From Liolophura sinensis (lineage: Eukaryota; Mollusca; Polyplacophora; Chitonida; Chitonidae), in NCBI RefSeq assembly GCF_032854445.1, contig NC_088304.1, forward strand, positions 372,001-436,000: DNA of 64,000 nt, in the 5' to 3' direction. This document shows positions 35,210 to 48,400 of this stretch, one piece after another. The translations under genes were made by a program, and so were the position numbers. Within the stretch, counting starts at the first letter, position 1; the number at the start of each line of letters is the position of its first letter. Below the pieces are notes generated by a model, which worked only from the letters and a program-made list of their open reading frames with translations, did not search any database and was not told the origin of the DNA.

Positions 35210-38200
35210 GTAAGTACCGATCTTCTTTTCATGTAATATTTTGGGGTGATGTGGTCTTTCAAATCGTACTCCATATTGTTTGTAGGTGAAGAACATGTAC
35301 TTGTCAAAATTTCTGCCATAAAATGAGCGACCCTATTCAGTAAAGATTACGAACAGCGCGCTCGGTGATTTGCAGAGAGGGTGATTTTATATCTAAGTCA
35401 ACTTTCGAGTAATGTCCGGATAGTTGATGCATTCTTGGGGATTTACGGAAGTAAAACATTCTTGAATGATGTGTCACAATGAGAGATAACTTTATTATAC
35501 AAGAGACGACGGATACAACGGATAGATTTAAGTGATGAAAAGTTCCTGTAAGGTACAGAATATACTTCTGAAGAACATGAAAAGAGTGATCTATATGAGA
35601 AACATGAAAGCCAAACTCCGGTCTTAGTCTTCTGAAATAGCCCAATTCCACGTATATATTAAGCTACCTGATCGTTCGTTATTACTGCTGCCTACACCAA
35701 AATAAAAACCTCATAAAATAGAAGACACGATGTAAAAGACATACGTGTCATTCTGGTGTTATTGTTCTGTTTATTTTTTCATCAGGATAACCGCCATAAA
35801 TTATATGTCACGATATCTTCTGAATTTATACCATCCAGATAAGTTGTGGATTGAAGACCAGCTCATGCTGGCTTCCTCTCCGGTCGTGGGAAGGTCTTGC
35901 AGCTGCCGTGGATGGTCGTAGGTTTCCCTCGGGTTCTGTCCGGGTTCCACCCACCTTAATACTGGCGATTATATAAGTGAAATGTTCAAGATTACGGCGT
36001 AAAACAACAAAACAATCAACCATCCAGATGCAACCATCAAGATATATCCACATTGCAATCATCTTTGTACACAATATACTACGAGCCTAAACACTTTGTG
36101 AGTGGACAAAAGTCTATCTTCACGCCGATTTTCCACAACCATATAATGGTGTAGACCTTTATAAATTTATTGGTAGGCCATAAATGGTTGAATGATTGAG
36201 TACGTCGCACACTTTAATGACAAAATTGGACGAAGTATGTCCGCAAAGCTTTTAACGCGTTTTTGATGCTCTGACTGAACTTTACTAGTTGAAGACATAC
36301 CTCATTTCTTGTGTATCTACTTGAATCGGAAGGGGATGAAGATGTCAGTCTAATGAAAAAAAATCTCTCATAACCTCAAGACAGGGACGAAGAAAAAGCT
36401 TTTAATGTATTGTGCTCAGTAATGATCGTTCATCTACGTTGCTTTTACAAAATAAAGATCTGACTGAGCTGCAGTTAAGAGTCATTGAAATTTTCCTGAA
36501 GCCAATGTACTGTAGTGATCAACATCTGATTTCAGCACTAATCAGTACCATAACTCATAAAGGAAAGATAGATACAAAGGACAGCTGTATTCATTATTTC
36601 TTTTTATGCCTTTTTATTTTCAGTCTGTTGTTCACCGTGAGCACACTAATGATGACGTTTTCCAGTCCAGGTAGGCAAACTTGCTTCATCCGTCTTCTTT
36701 GGCTTAATTCTTACGGGGCAATAAGAAGAGGTCCTGTAAGTAGAGTGTTAAGACTGTTATTAACTTTCCAATGCCTCGTACTAGCAGCACAGCTCAAAGA
36801 AGCGATATCAATGAAGCCCTAGACAATAAATCGATATATTCTTGGACGATAACACCTTCTGTCAGTTATAACATTTAATCGTTGCCAGCTTTTGGGTATG
36901 AGGTTTTTTTTTTTTTATTTTGTAAGTTTTATTAGTTTGTTATATACATTATACTATTACACAGATGACTCGTATTAAAACCGCCATGTCTTAAGGGTTA
37001 AAGAACATTTCCGGAATAATTTCATTCGTTGAATAATTCAAACGGTCGTTACTTCCCATAAGACAGTAATTGAGTGGACCAAACCTGACAGAGCCCCGGA
37101 AGAAACAACACATTTGAATTACTCTGTTAAGTTACATCCGTGCCTGTTTATTAAAACATTTGTCATTCCATACAGGGGAATTTCACTGAATACTTCATCA
37201 AGGTCTTGGTTTAAGCACGTCCAGTGCACTGCTAGGAAAGTTCATAACTATTATGGATGTTCTGAATGTTATTGCAAATGGTTTGTTATCAATATTCCCA
37301 TGCAAAAAGGTTTAAAAAATTCAAACGCTGATGATTAGTTTCGTGCTCATGCGTCATGCGTGTAAGTTGGAATCTGAATAACCATGTGAGCTGCCAAAGG
37401 AAATTGTGTAACTTGTAATATGGTTGGGTACATGTACGTGCATAAAGCAAAAATATTTAGCGTTCGAAATCTGTTAGCAGACGTCGGAACTATTATTCAC
37501 TCACAGAAAGAGGCTGACAAGGAAACCCATTCGTCTAGGATTTCTGAGGAACAAACTGACCCTGTTTAGGCATTTGTTAATTACCATGTGCTCGACCGCG
37601 GGTCGGCAACCAACCATTTCTAGGCAGGGAAGGTTTTACAGAAATCTTGGCGCATTTAGAACATAGCAATTAACCGGCTAATGTATCCGGTCTGAGACCG
37701 GAGCCGATTATCCCCTAGCTTCGACGGCTGTGTCGAGGCGATTGGATTAGGGCAGCCTGAGAAACTATAATGCGCCCCCTTACCTAGGTTAACATAGCGA
37801 CGACGGAAGGACTTGGCACCTCAGAGCGCACAGCCACCAGGAAATGGTTTCGTATTCACAGTGGATTTCACACTACACTTTTTTGTCCGGCTGCACAGAT
37901 TCCCGCAGGGACACTTGGCATCCAATCAGGGGAAAAGCCATTGGTTTCCCCAAGACTTCAATAAGCCACTTTGCATTAGGTAATGTTAACCACAGATGGT
38001 GCCGATATTTATCTGCATCCTCCATGCAATAATGGTTGGCTACAGCTCCTTTACGTGACTTCAAGCGACACCTGCGTTTAAATTCTCGCTGTACCATTCA
38101 AGTCACGATGTAGGGAGTTTGTTTAAGCGTCATAAGCGATATTAGCTTTTTAATTAAAGCTGTTATCCAACAGCGTTACCGGGGTCCACGCGACTAGACC

Positions 38201-41200
38201 TTTACCACTTTTGGTAGCCTGATGTCTAATAAAGGTTATGATAATGGTAAAAAAAAACACGAAAAATAAATGTAAAGGAATGTACAGGATTTGAACCCTA
38301 CATTGCCAAGCATCATTTACAATAGGCTAAATACTGAAGATTAGAATACAGATTAGGCAGCTTTGATCTTCTGCTGATACATGAGGACAAAAGACAGACA
38401 GAATATATTGTTGTGTAGTTGGTGACCTAGAGTAGAAGACAGAATACATTGTCGCAGAGCTGATGACCGTTCCGACGGTAAAAAGGAGTCAATGGTTTTA
38501 TGCAGTCTATCAAGAAGCTCTCGTGTTATATACATAGGGACAGTTGTTAAATTTTTGTTCTGTTTGGTCGAAACATGAAGAAAACACAAGGTACAAAAAT
38601 AATTCTTGCAGATTTGTAATTGTGAAGTCAAGGGACACCTGAGAGTGTGTGTATTTAATGATGGCAAAAAAATAGCAAGCGAAAAGTTTATTTCTTCTGG
38701 ACAAGAAGATTTTTTTTTACCTTATCAATAAAATTCAAAATGGCGGCTCAATCACGTGACTGGTGAAACAGCAGTAATGTCAAAAGATGCTTCAAAGTTT
38801 CCTTATTAAGGCTTCAAAGTTTGTGTTTTCTACCTGTACCAGTTTTGCAGATATTGCAATTTTACGAGTTGACCAACAATAAGAATAATACTAAATAATA
38901 ATCCCAACGATTTAGCGAGGTCCCGGTAGGATGCTAGGGTGCACCCCAAATTATTAACCCATTATTATTAAAATGGTCAAGGCAGGACAACAACCGCTAA
39001 CAAATACCCTTTTGTGATGGTATTCATGCCTTAGCATGGCACAAAGAAAACAAAACTATAAATGAGCTGCAAATCTGCGGTATATCACTAACGTAGCACA
39101 ACGCAGATACACTATTGCTGATTCTTAGGTTCAACTCACTTTGCAATACGTGTGACAGGGTGCCTGTTGTTTAAAAGCGTATTACACGTTAAAACAGGCT
39201 CAAATCTTGTTACCAATCTTGGCCTATTATAAAACCAATAACACTTCAGTCCAGACTAAAGTTAATACCTGGCTGAACTACTAATACACCTCTGAAGCCT
39301 GAGCCCAGTATACTAGCCTATGCTGACATTTACAGCCTCGTCCAGAACAATCCACTTAAATCTTCCGTCAGATATGATGAACTGTGTACAGATGTCTTTA
39401 CAGTTATATATGGTGTTCACGGTTGTGTGAATTTGCCAAACCACACCGTCTGCTGTATATCTGTAAACTTTACCTTCTTCATTTCAAACCTGTGTCGCAG
39501 GTAACTGGAACAAAATCCAGTCATGATACTAAAGGACCAATATTACATCACTTTACGTTAAAGTTTTATAAAACAACTCTTAACACCTTTAGTTCGCTAT
39601 TTGACCTTATTTATTCAAAAATATTTAAAATAACCTTTTATAGGTTTTATAAAAGTACAGTTCCACTGCTACGTTCAAGAATCAATCGACAATCGCAGAC
39701 CAGCCGTCAGCCTATAAGGCCAATAATCGCCGACTGACTGAAGTTTTGACTTAAGTCAGATTCTGATACGGATTTCCTTGTTCACATCATGAGAATGAAA
39801 TTGTAATACATACAAGGCTAATCCTCTGGAATTTAAGGTTCAGGAACCAGGGTTTGATAATGGGGTTGTACACTGTTGACTGATGTTGATTGAGCGTGTG
39901 TGTGGGTTATGGTGGGAAAACGAAAGGTTCGTGGTCTCGAGATTTAAAAAAAATGTAAAAGAAATAATTAAGTCGGAGCCGTGGGGATTGTTTGTGGTGT
40001 TTTAATACGTGTCGGACGAGTTATTTTGGAAAATCAGAAAAGGAAAAACCTGCAACTCTTGCTCTGAGAAAAAAAATGAAAACTTTCTTTGCTTGATCCA
40101 GAGTTCGCTCAGTCAAGTAGAGCCACTGGCTTCGTAGATTTAGATCCAACACTGAAAAACTAATATCTGTAAAAGATGAAAGGATTGTGAATTAAAATAT
40201 CATTTCCTGAAATGTTTGTTCATGCCAGAGGACCTGTGCATTGAAAAAAATTCCACATCGGTAAGAGCAAAATGTGCCAGAATGCATAAGCTTGAAGGTC
40301 TGCATGCCAAAAATGAAGGGGCTGTTGTGTTTCTTCTAAATGGACTTAGCTACTCTGGAATTATCGAGTGGTGACAAAGCGTTTACTCAAGATCCGGTCA
40401 TTTAGCGCAGATGGTATAAAAAGCGTATTCCTACCACCATCTAGAACATACAAGAGGGAGCACTTAGGGCAGGCGCCACGGTCGGTTCTCAAACATTTCT
40501 CCACTGCTCTCAAGTAATAGCTGGAAGTGACGCTGTCCAAAGCGATAAACTAACATGTCTGTGACAAAACTGGAATTCTTTACGGTAATGGCCAATTCGA
40601 GTTTGCTTAACCATAAAAAAGCGAGGATGACTACATCCACAGCTTAGCGCCTGTTATCACTGACTGTTTATTTATCAGTAGTCTGTCGTGCCTTGGACAG
40701 AGCAAACCTCTCTGAAGAGCACTCTAGCCCATGAAGTGGAATTGTACTATGACTTTTTTAAAACTGTGGATATAAGCAGCGAGAAAAAAATACGAAAGTT
40801 AATGTTTTAAGAGAGATAGACTAATGCGCTCAATTTCTCTTTTGTATCCGTTTTTTTTTTAATAAAATCTCTTTAATTCAATAAAAATGTGCTGTGGCCA
40901 ATTTTATTGTTTTGTACATATCCGGTGTTCTTGTTTTCATGTCACAAGACCCTATGAGCCGCGATCACACGTAGCAATTGTCGAGTCGATAGTCGCATGC
41001 AAAAGAATTTGTCCTGTTTTATATGATTGTGCAATAAAACGAATAGCATCGTGTGAACGTGGCGTACGGAATCATTCATATTTTCATTCAACCTGTTTAA
41101 CTGGACGAGTGGGCACGACAAATCGTTGTTTCACTAGCTTGAATGGCACAGATTTTACTATATTTGCTTATAAACTGGAGAGAATATACTTTATACCTAT

Positions 41201-44200
41201 AACACCAAATGTACCATTTATGCAAGTTTCTACGTGCATCGGCCAAGATATTGAAAGTATATGTTGCTAAACATTATATTTCTTTGATTGGAATTTTACG
41301 CCGTTCTCAAGCATTTGTCAATCATGCGACGGCAACAACCAGCTTCATGGTAGGTGGCAACCGGGCAGAACCCACAGGAAGCCCACGACCATCCGGAGGT
41401 TGCTGGAAGGCCTTCCCACGAAGAACGATTGGAGAGGAAGGCAGCATGAGCTGGACATAACTCACAGCGATCGCGTTGGTGAGAGGCGAAAGTTTCACTG
41501 TGTTCTCTAACTAGGCCAAGAGCTCATACTTCACCGTAAAGATGCTTTTTTGTCTCTGTTATCCAACGGTTCAGTGGACATTTAGATTGGCTCAGCATTG
41601 GTCTTCAATACCTTTTAACATTGTCATCTTGCTCCATACTGTATGCAGTTTTAATCACAACCACAAATTAACTCTAGAATATATTCGTTCGTTTTATATA
41701 TTAGTATTAGCTGCTTCAGTTCTGAAACAAATGTTACAACAGTATTGACTCCAAACATTCACTTGACGGTGGCCGAGAAACACAGCCTCCCCGCGCATTG
41801 GATGTATACACAGACTGTCTGTTCTCCGTAAGTCAGGTATTGATTTACGGGATTTTGAGGACAGTCTTCGGTAAACCGATTCAAGAATTTTCGTCTCAGA
41901 ATCACTGAAGGGCGCTTAAATACTGGCCCTAGGTTAACACGTCTGCTTATGTGACACAATGCATAGGTTATGAATCTTTCCCCATCCACGGCTTTTAGAT
42001 AGGCAACATTGGACGTCCCCAGAGTGCTACTTACGTGGATTGACCGCTCAAGCGTTATTTTAATCAGACATTTTGTGACATTTGGCAATGAGCCCCAATG
42101 CAGCCACCATGACATGTTTAACGTCTATTGGCAGTAACGGATAACTAAGTCCTGCGCGAATATGCCACAAGTCTGCCATTCGTCACTATCTATGTCTTTG
42201 ATCATTCCAGGATCTACACTCCAGATCAGACATTCATTTAGCAGCCGAAAACCCAGACAAAATAACGTTCACAATTTATAATCGCAAGGCTTCCTCAGAC
42301 AAAATAAAGCAGGTCTGTTAACCCGTAAAAATAGAAACACTCATGTTTTTATTGATGTCAGAATTGACTTAGACATTCCAGAGAAAAAATGCCATGTAGA
42401 CCATTTATTATCTATCAGAAAATAGAAAAATCGACAAAAAACAAAAGATATTAAAACCACTGGCTTCATCCACCATAATGCGGGCAGCCGTCGTATAGGT
42501 GAAATATTCTTGAGTAAAGTAGCAATAAAATAAATAAACTGTTTTCCTTTTGACGGCCATGATAATGTAAATCTATGTTAAGTGTGATGACAACTCAGCA
42601 TTGTTAGTATTTCTAGACCAGTGACGTCTAATAAAAATGTCAGTCATAAACGTTACTGCATATTATCTAATTCTGCTTAAGCCATGGTGCTAGCGGGTAT
42701 GCAATTTTGGGGAATTGGCCTTGCGATTATTGACCTGTTAGAATGGTTAGAATAAAATCTTGACGAAAGTAAAGTGACAAGAGGCCGTATTTCATCGATT
42801 ACGCGTGACCATTTCGCCAATTATCACACTGTCCTGGCAGCTTAGGTTGTATTATATAATCGCCACTCAAATGTCCGAGACTCAAATACCATTCGTAGTC
42901 CGTAAAGGGCGTTCAAGTCGATAATTGCAAGATCCATTTCCAAAACAACGTTTAACACCAGCTCCGAAAGACAAGGGTATGTAAGAAATTATACAAATAG
43001 GAAATAAAACCGGTAACACACAAGAGAGAAGGGATCATCAGTTTTCAATGATGCCGGGTAGACAGTTGATATTCCATATCAAAGTTCAAAGGTCTATGCC
43101 CTGAACGATTTATTATATTATAGGCCATTCTTTGTGCAGGTGTTCCTTGGCTCGTCGTGCCGGCACTCAGTCTCGTGGCTCTCGGTGGCAACATGATTCT
43201 GATGACAAATCTGCAAGTGGCAAACCTTCTCAGTTCCCGGCGCTACACCGTCATGGCTACGTACGTTGGAGCTCATGACTCCAGCGCTATCATCGTTCTC
43301 TTTATGAAGGTGAGACAATTAACCGTTGAGCCGGGGAATGCCCACGTGGTTTCCGCCAGCAATGTGAAGGTGTTATGCTGTGCACTGTTATAATGTTTCC
43401 AGGCACAAGTGGTAGAAAGGGTTTAAATGGGATGCATCCGATCAATTTCACTTCACAAAATATATTCTCTTCTAGTCTACAGGTTAACGTTTTACACTCT
43501 TGTGTACAGGTTAACATTTTGTACTCTTGTTGTGTACAGGTTAACATTTTGTCGTCTTTTTGTGTACAGGTTAACATTGTGTACAGGTTAACATTTTGTA
43601 GTCTTGTTGTGTACAGGTTAACATTTTGTAGTCTTGTTGTGTACAGGTTAACATTTTGTAGTCTTGTTGTGTACAGGTTAACATTTTGTAGTCTTGTTGT
43701 GTACATGTTAACATTTTGTAGTCTTGTTGTGTACAGGTTAACATTTTACACTCTTGTGTACAGGTTAACATTTTATACTCTTGTTGTGTACAGGTTAACA
43801 TTTTATACTCTTGTTGTGTATAGGTACACTTTTACTGGTCACGTGTAAACTTTTATTCAGACGATGCAGCTTGGATTTGTAGTCCCCATTTATGCATGCT
43901 GGATAAAGATAGTGATGTATTATACGTAATATCGGCTGTGTGGGTGGATAGTGGGATATACGTTAACCTGTACACTTTTATTGACAGTTCCCATCGCAGT
44001 GAAAAAGATTACTATTTCAAGTAAAATACATTTTGTCCATCTCCTAAACGTGGATGGTTATTGTAAGCTGTAAGCATATCCACAGCATGTGTAAAAAAAT
44101 ATGCAGTAATCGGCTGAAAGTTTACAAGTAAGCCTAACATTGTATGAAAACACAAGCTGGATCCTAACCATCAATCCTACACCCATGGCCCATGGTCAGC

Positions 44201-45417
44201 ATACGATTTTCAGACCTTGTACCTTCATCCGCGTGCGTGACGCGATCCTCGGACCATCGCACGCGCACCCTCGGGCGACCGTCTGCGGGCCGTCGGCCCA
44301 TGATCATAAAATGTTCGACTTCTTTGGCTTATCAGTTTGTAAACTTACCACAGTTTTATGCTGGGTACCAAAATACGCAGGATTATTTGACTTTGTGTGT
44401 TTGATGTGTGTCAGCCTGCGTGGCTATAGACAACAAAAGGCGCTTTACAGAACCTATATAGAAATGTATATGTAATGAGTCAAATGTGTACATCACACAA
44501 GGCCTACAATTTATAAAATTCAAACCACTGACATTTATAATGAACTGCATGTTAATGTTTTCCTTTTAAGTTCGAGTCCCTTAACTGTATATCTAATGTC
44601 ACAATTGTTCATCCTATCGTATATTGATTTTTTATAAGCCCAAAAACGAGTTTATTATAAATTTGCACACGACGAGCGCAATCATAGGTAGCCTTTATAT
44701 ACATCTACGCGTGAACACATACGATGTAGGCCTTAGGCCTATATATACATGTATCCTAAACCTTGCGAGCTATGAAATGTTTTACATATTGTGAGAATAT
44801 TCCTCTACCTATCAATATATAAATTCTGAAGACACATCAAACAAGTAAAAATCAGAGCCGGAGATTTGTATTACCGGTAGGGCAAATTCAATCCAGTTTT
44901 TGCTGTTTAGTTTAGAATAGCAAGAATAAGTACCTTTCATAAAATATCAAAAGTCTCCTCTGTGCAAATTATACGTTCAAAATCGATGATACAATTTCAA
45001 AAATTTACATAAAGCAAGTCGCATTATAATTTTTGAATCATTTTAACTATTTAAATACTGGTACGAGCCTGGCAATGATGGCTTGAAACTCGATCGCGAG
45101 AATAATACAACGCCCTTAATGTACGTCCGACGTCGTTACATGAAACTCACAAGTGCATGAGTGTCGTAAAATGATGCGCTGATTGCTGACTGTCAGCAGA
45201 TCGTAGGCCAACCCCACGGGGATGGTAAACGGAGGATTACGGCGTGTTTGATCAGGGTCCGACCAAGCCATAATGGGCGCATGATACATGGACCATCCGA
45301 CCTCAATAGACGTAGGATTGATGGTTATGATCCCGCTGTACTGTATCCACGATTATACATTGATCAAGCGCGACCCGTGAATGTATCCACGATGATAGTG
45401 CGGCCAATGAATGTAGT

Positions 45418-45448
<31 letters not shown>

Positions 45449-48400
45449 TTTGGTTGGTGCTTTGAGCCGTACTCAAGAATATTTCACTTATACGAAGGCA
45501 GGGGGGAACCCACGACCATCCGCAGGTTTCAGGCAGACCTTTCCACTTCCGACCGACAGAAAGCCAGTGAATGTATCCACCATTATATATTGATCAAGTG
45601 CGGCTCCTGAATGTATCCAAGATTATGTATTGATACGGCCCATGAATGATCGATAACGCAGTTGATGAGTCCACGTGTCGACCATATTTTTTTTGTCTAG
45701 GGTTTGTGCTCCACTATTCTTGTATTGGTCGGCCTGGTTCCAGGTTATTCTTTCAAACAATTCTTCTATTCTTTGTTCCTTTCTAGCTTTCACACATTGG
45801 CAACATCAACGTTCAGACGTCCTTTATGTTCCTTACTATCAGCATTGTCCCACTTTTGGTGTCAACCATTGCTTTTTTACCCAAAATTCGAATCCCATGG
45901 CCTTTGCCTGCTAACTACGGTAAAAAGCGGGGAGTCCAGGTGGACGAATTGGTGCTGAGACAACAACAGATGGCGTGGCAGCGCAAAATGTCAGGTAAAG
46001 TTAAGATATTATGTCAAACGCTGTAAGAGATCTTTATCGCTTTACATCCAAGCAATAATGCAGTTTTTACATATATCATTTGTCATGTTTGTTACGTGCG
46101 TTTCCAATTTGTCACGTAGACAAACTGCCTCGTTAAAGAAAAGCAAGGACATTTCATTTAGGCAGGTCGGCCAGATATGTTACATGTGTCGAGAAGGCCA
46201 CAAATACTTGGCTAAAGACATGCGCACACTTGTGCATTACTAAATGGCTTTATTGTAGAGCCATACGCACACTAAAATAAGTGTTTCGTGCCTAAACACA
46301 TTTATGACACGCGTTCTGGTGTTTAATCACCAAAAGCTTTAGTAAGTTTATTAACTGAGATGTGTTTATTATAGTAAACATATGAACTGTGTACATATTG
46401 ATGTGGTGGATGGTTTCCACGAACACAAACAGTCGAGTAGACATGACTGTGTTTGTATGAAGTTCATTGGCTTTTACACATCTTAGAAAACCCAGTCCTT
46501 AAATAAGATAAGTGCAGTCATATTTACTATAGTAAAAACATCTCATTATACCTACTAAACATAATTTTTGCATTATCAAACAACAGAACACGTTTTTAAG
46601 CTGCAACAGAAATGTGTTTTAAAATAATACCCTTATTTTGGTGTGTGTGTAGGGCTGTAGAGAAGACTGGACTTTCTTTGTAATACGTGAGATAACCAGA
46701 TCTGCAGACCAGAAGCCGCAGCATGTGTGTCAGTTTTTTAAAAGTGTTCGTTGTGTAACGCAGTATTCAAGAGATACTCCCTTATCCGACCGTAGTCAGT
46801 TTTCAGAGGATAAACAAAAATGGCCGGGGTAAATTCACGACCCTAAGACATACTTCTGGCCAACACTTTGATTTAAGCCCGTCAAAATGTTGAATAATAA
46901 TGATATGTATTGTTGACTGCATAACGTGAGATTTATTCACATGATGTTCCTAAGGGTTATTTTTTATAATGTTTCTTTTTGTTCGTCCTGATTTTTTTGT
47001 CCTATTTGTTTATTATTATTAGCAGTGTTTCTTTTCTTGCTGTAGGCGCTAATAGCAAATCGAAACTGAAAGGGAAGCCTCATTTTCGGTCGACAGCCAT
47101 GACGTCAATCTACATATGTTCTCTACTGTGGTTCAGCATTCATCGGACAAAATCCGTGTTCTACAGCAAAAACTTGAGGACTATCATAAAGTCTTATGGT
47201 GCAGACGAGTACACAGGTAAATGTATTTTAAATCCCACATTCAATGTTATGTCTGACCGGTCACATTGCCCGGATACCCATGATTTTGCTTCACTCGACG
47301 CCATATACCAGACTACTTCGGCGCAACCAGTACTTAACTAGTCTTCCTTGTTCAGTCAAGAATGTGCTCTTTTTGTCAGTGTGTATGTTTTCAGCTTAGG
47401 CTTTGTCGCTTTTAAAATGGATTGGCTATTGTATGTATTATATGAGCAAGCGATGATTAAATCCATTTATTAACCCTTGCTGCGGGGTGTCCGCTTTATA
47501 GAGCTGTTCATAATCATTGTGTGCTACTGTGTACTGAACATTTCATTTCTTTGAACATCGTGAGGATGAATAGATGAAAAATTACATTACGAACAGGACT
47601 AGACACACAACTGCGTCCTTCACTTAATTCACTCTTCATACTGACGAACAGGACTACACACACAATTGCGTCCACTTAATTTACTCTACATACTGGGTAT
47701 TACTTCTCTTTTACTTCAGAGAATAAATGAGGCGGTAACGACGGTGGATATTGTGTGATCATTTCCTCATAAGACAGAAACAAAACCCGGAAAGTAATGG
47801 GGAGAAATAGGAGCAATGTTATAAGCTTATCACAAATAATTCAGTGTAACACTTAAATAACCCTTGAAACCTAATATATCCATTTTATAATGGTCGAGGT
47901 GTAGGAACATTTTATACAGGAGCAAACGGACTGTCTATTTTTCTGTGGCAGATGTTAGACTCACAAAAATATATGATACGATCAAGCCCTGCGCCCATGA
48001 CACAGACCTTTTACCCAAAGCGATCTGGCGCACTGGTCAAGACAGAGTAGACAGAGACGCCAACATGCTATTTTGTGTTGAGAAATAAAGATACCAATGC
48101 AGACGACAAGATTATAGGATTAATATTCTCGGGTACTAAACATTGATTTAGTGTTGTTTGTCGTCAATCGCTTTCCCACGTGCCTACGTGGGAAAACAAG
48201 GGAAGATTTGTGTGTTCTAAATATCTCAAACACGATAGTGTAAGTTTCACATTATTCCAGCTGGAAGCTAGTTTGAAGCCTTATTGATAATACTCAACAT
48301 TCCCTTCTTACAGTAAGGATCATACTGATCCAAATAATAACCGTCCCATAGCTCTTACCAGTTGTGTCTGTAAGACTATATAACGGGTAATTAATTCTCC

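Noticed and set aside
37873-38097. Open - strand frame of 74 residues, basic at its start
   Set aside because: No family similarity, no splice context, and it lies in an intron of a gene on the other strand. It could be a gene fragment, but nothing supports it.
41759-42115. Open - strand frame of 118 residues in the intron before exon 4
   Set aside because: No known domain and no splice or start support.
43302-43848. Frames of up to 157 residues over the 30-bp array
   Set aside because: The period is a multiple of three and the array is inside an intron with firm exon borders on either side.
45701-45786. Alternative acceptor at 45698-45700 for transporter exon 5
   Set aside because: It places the exon in a frame with no similarity to SLC43 and a premature stop, whereas the acceptor at 45784-45786 keeps phase and gives the family sequence.
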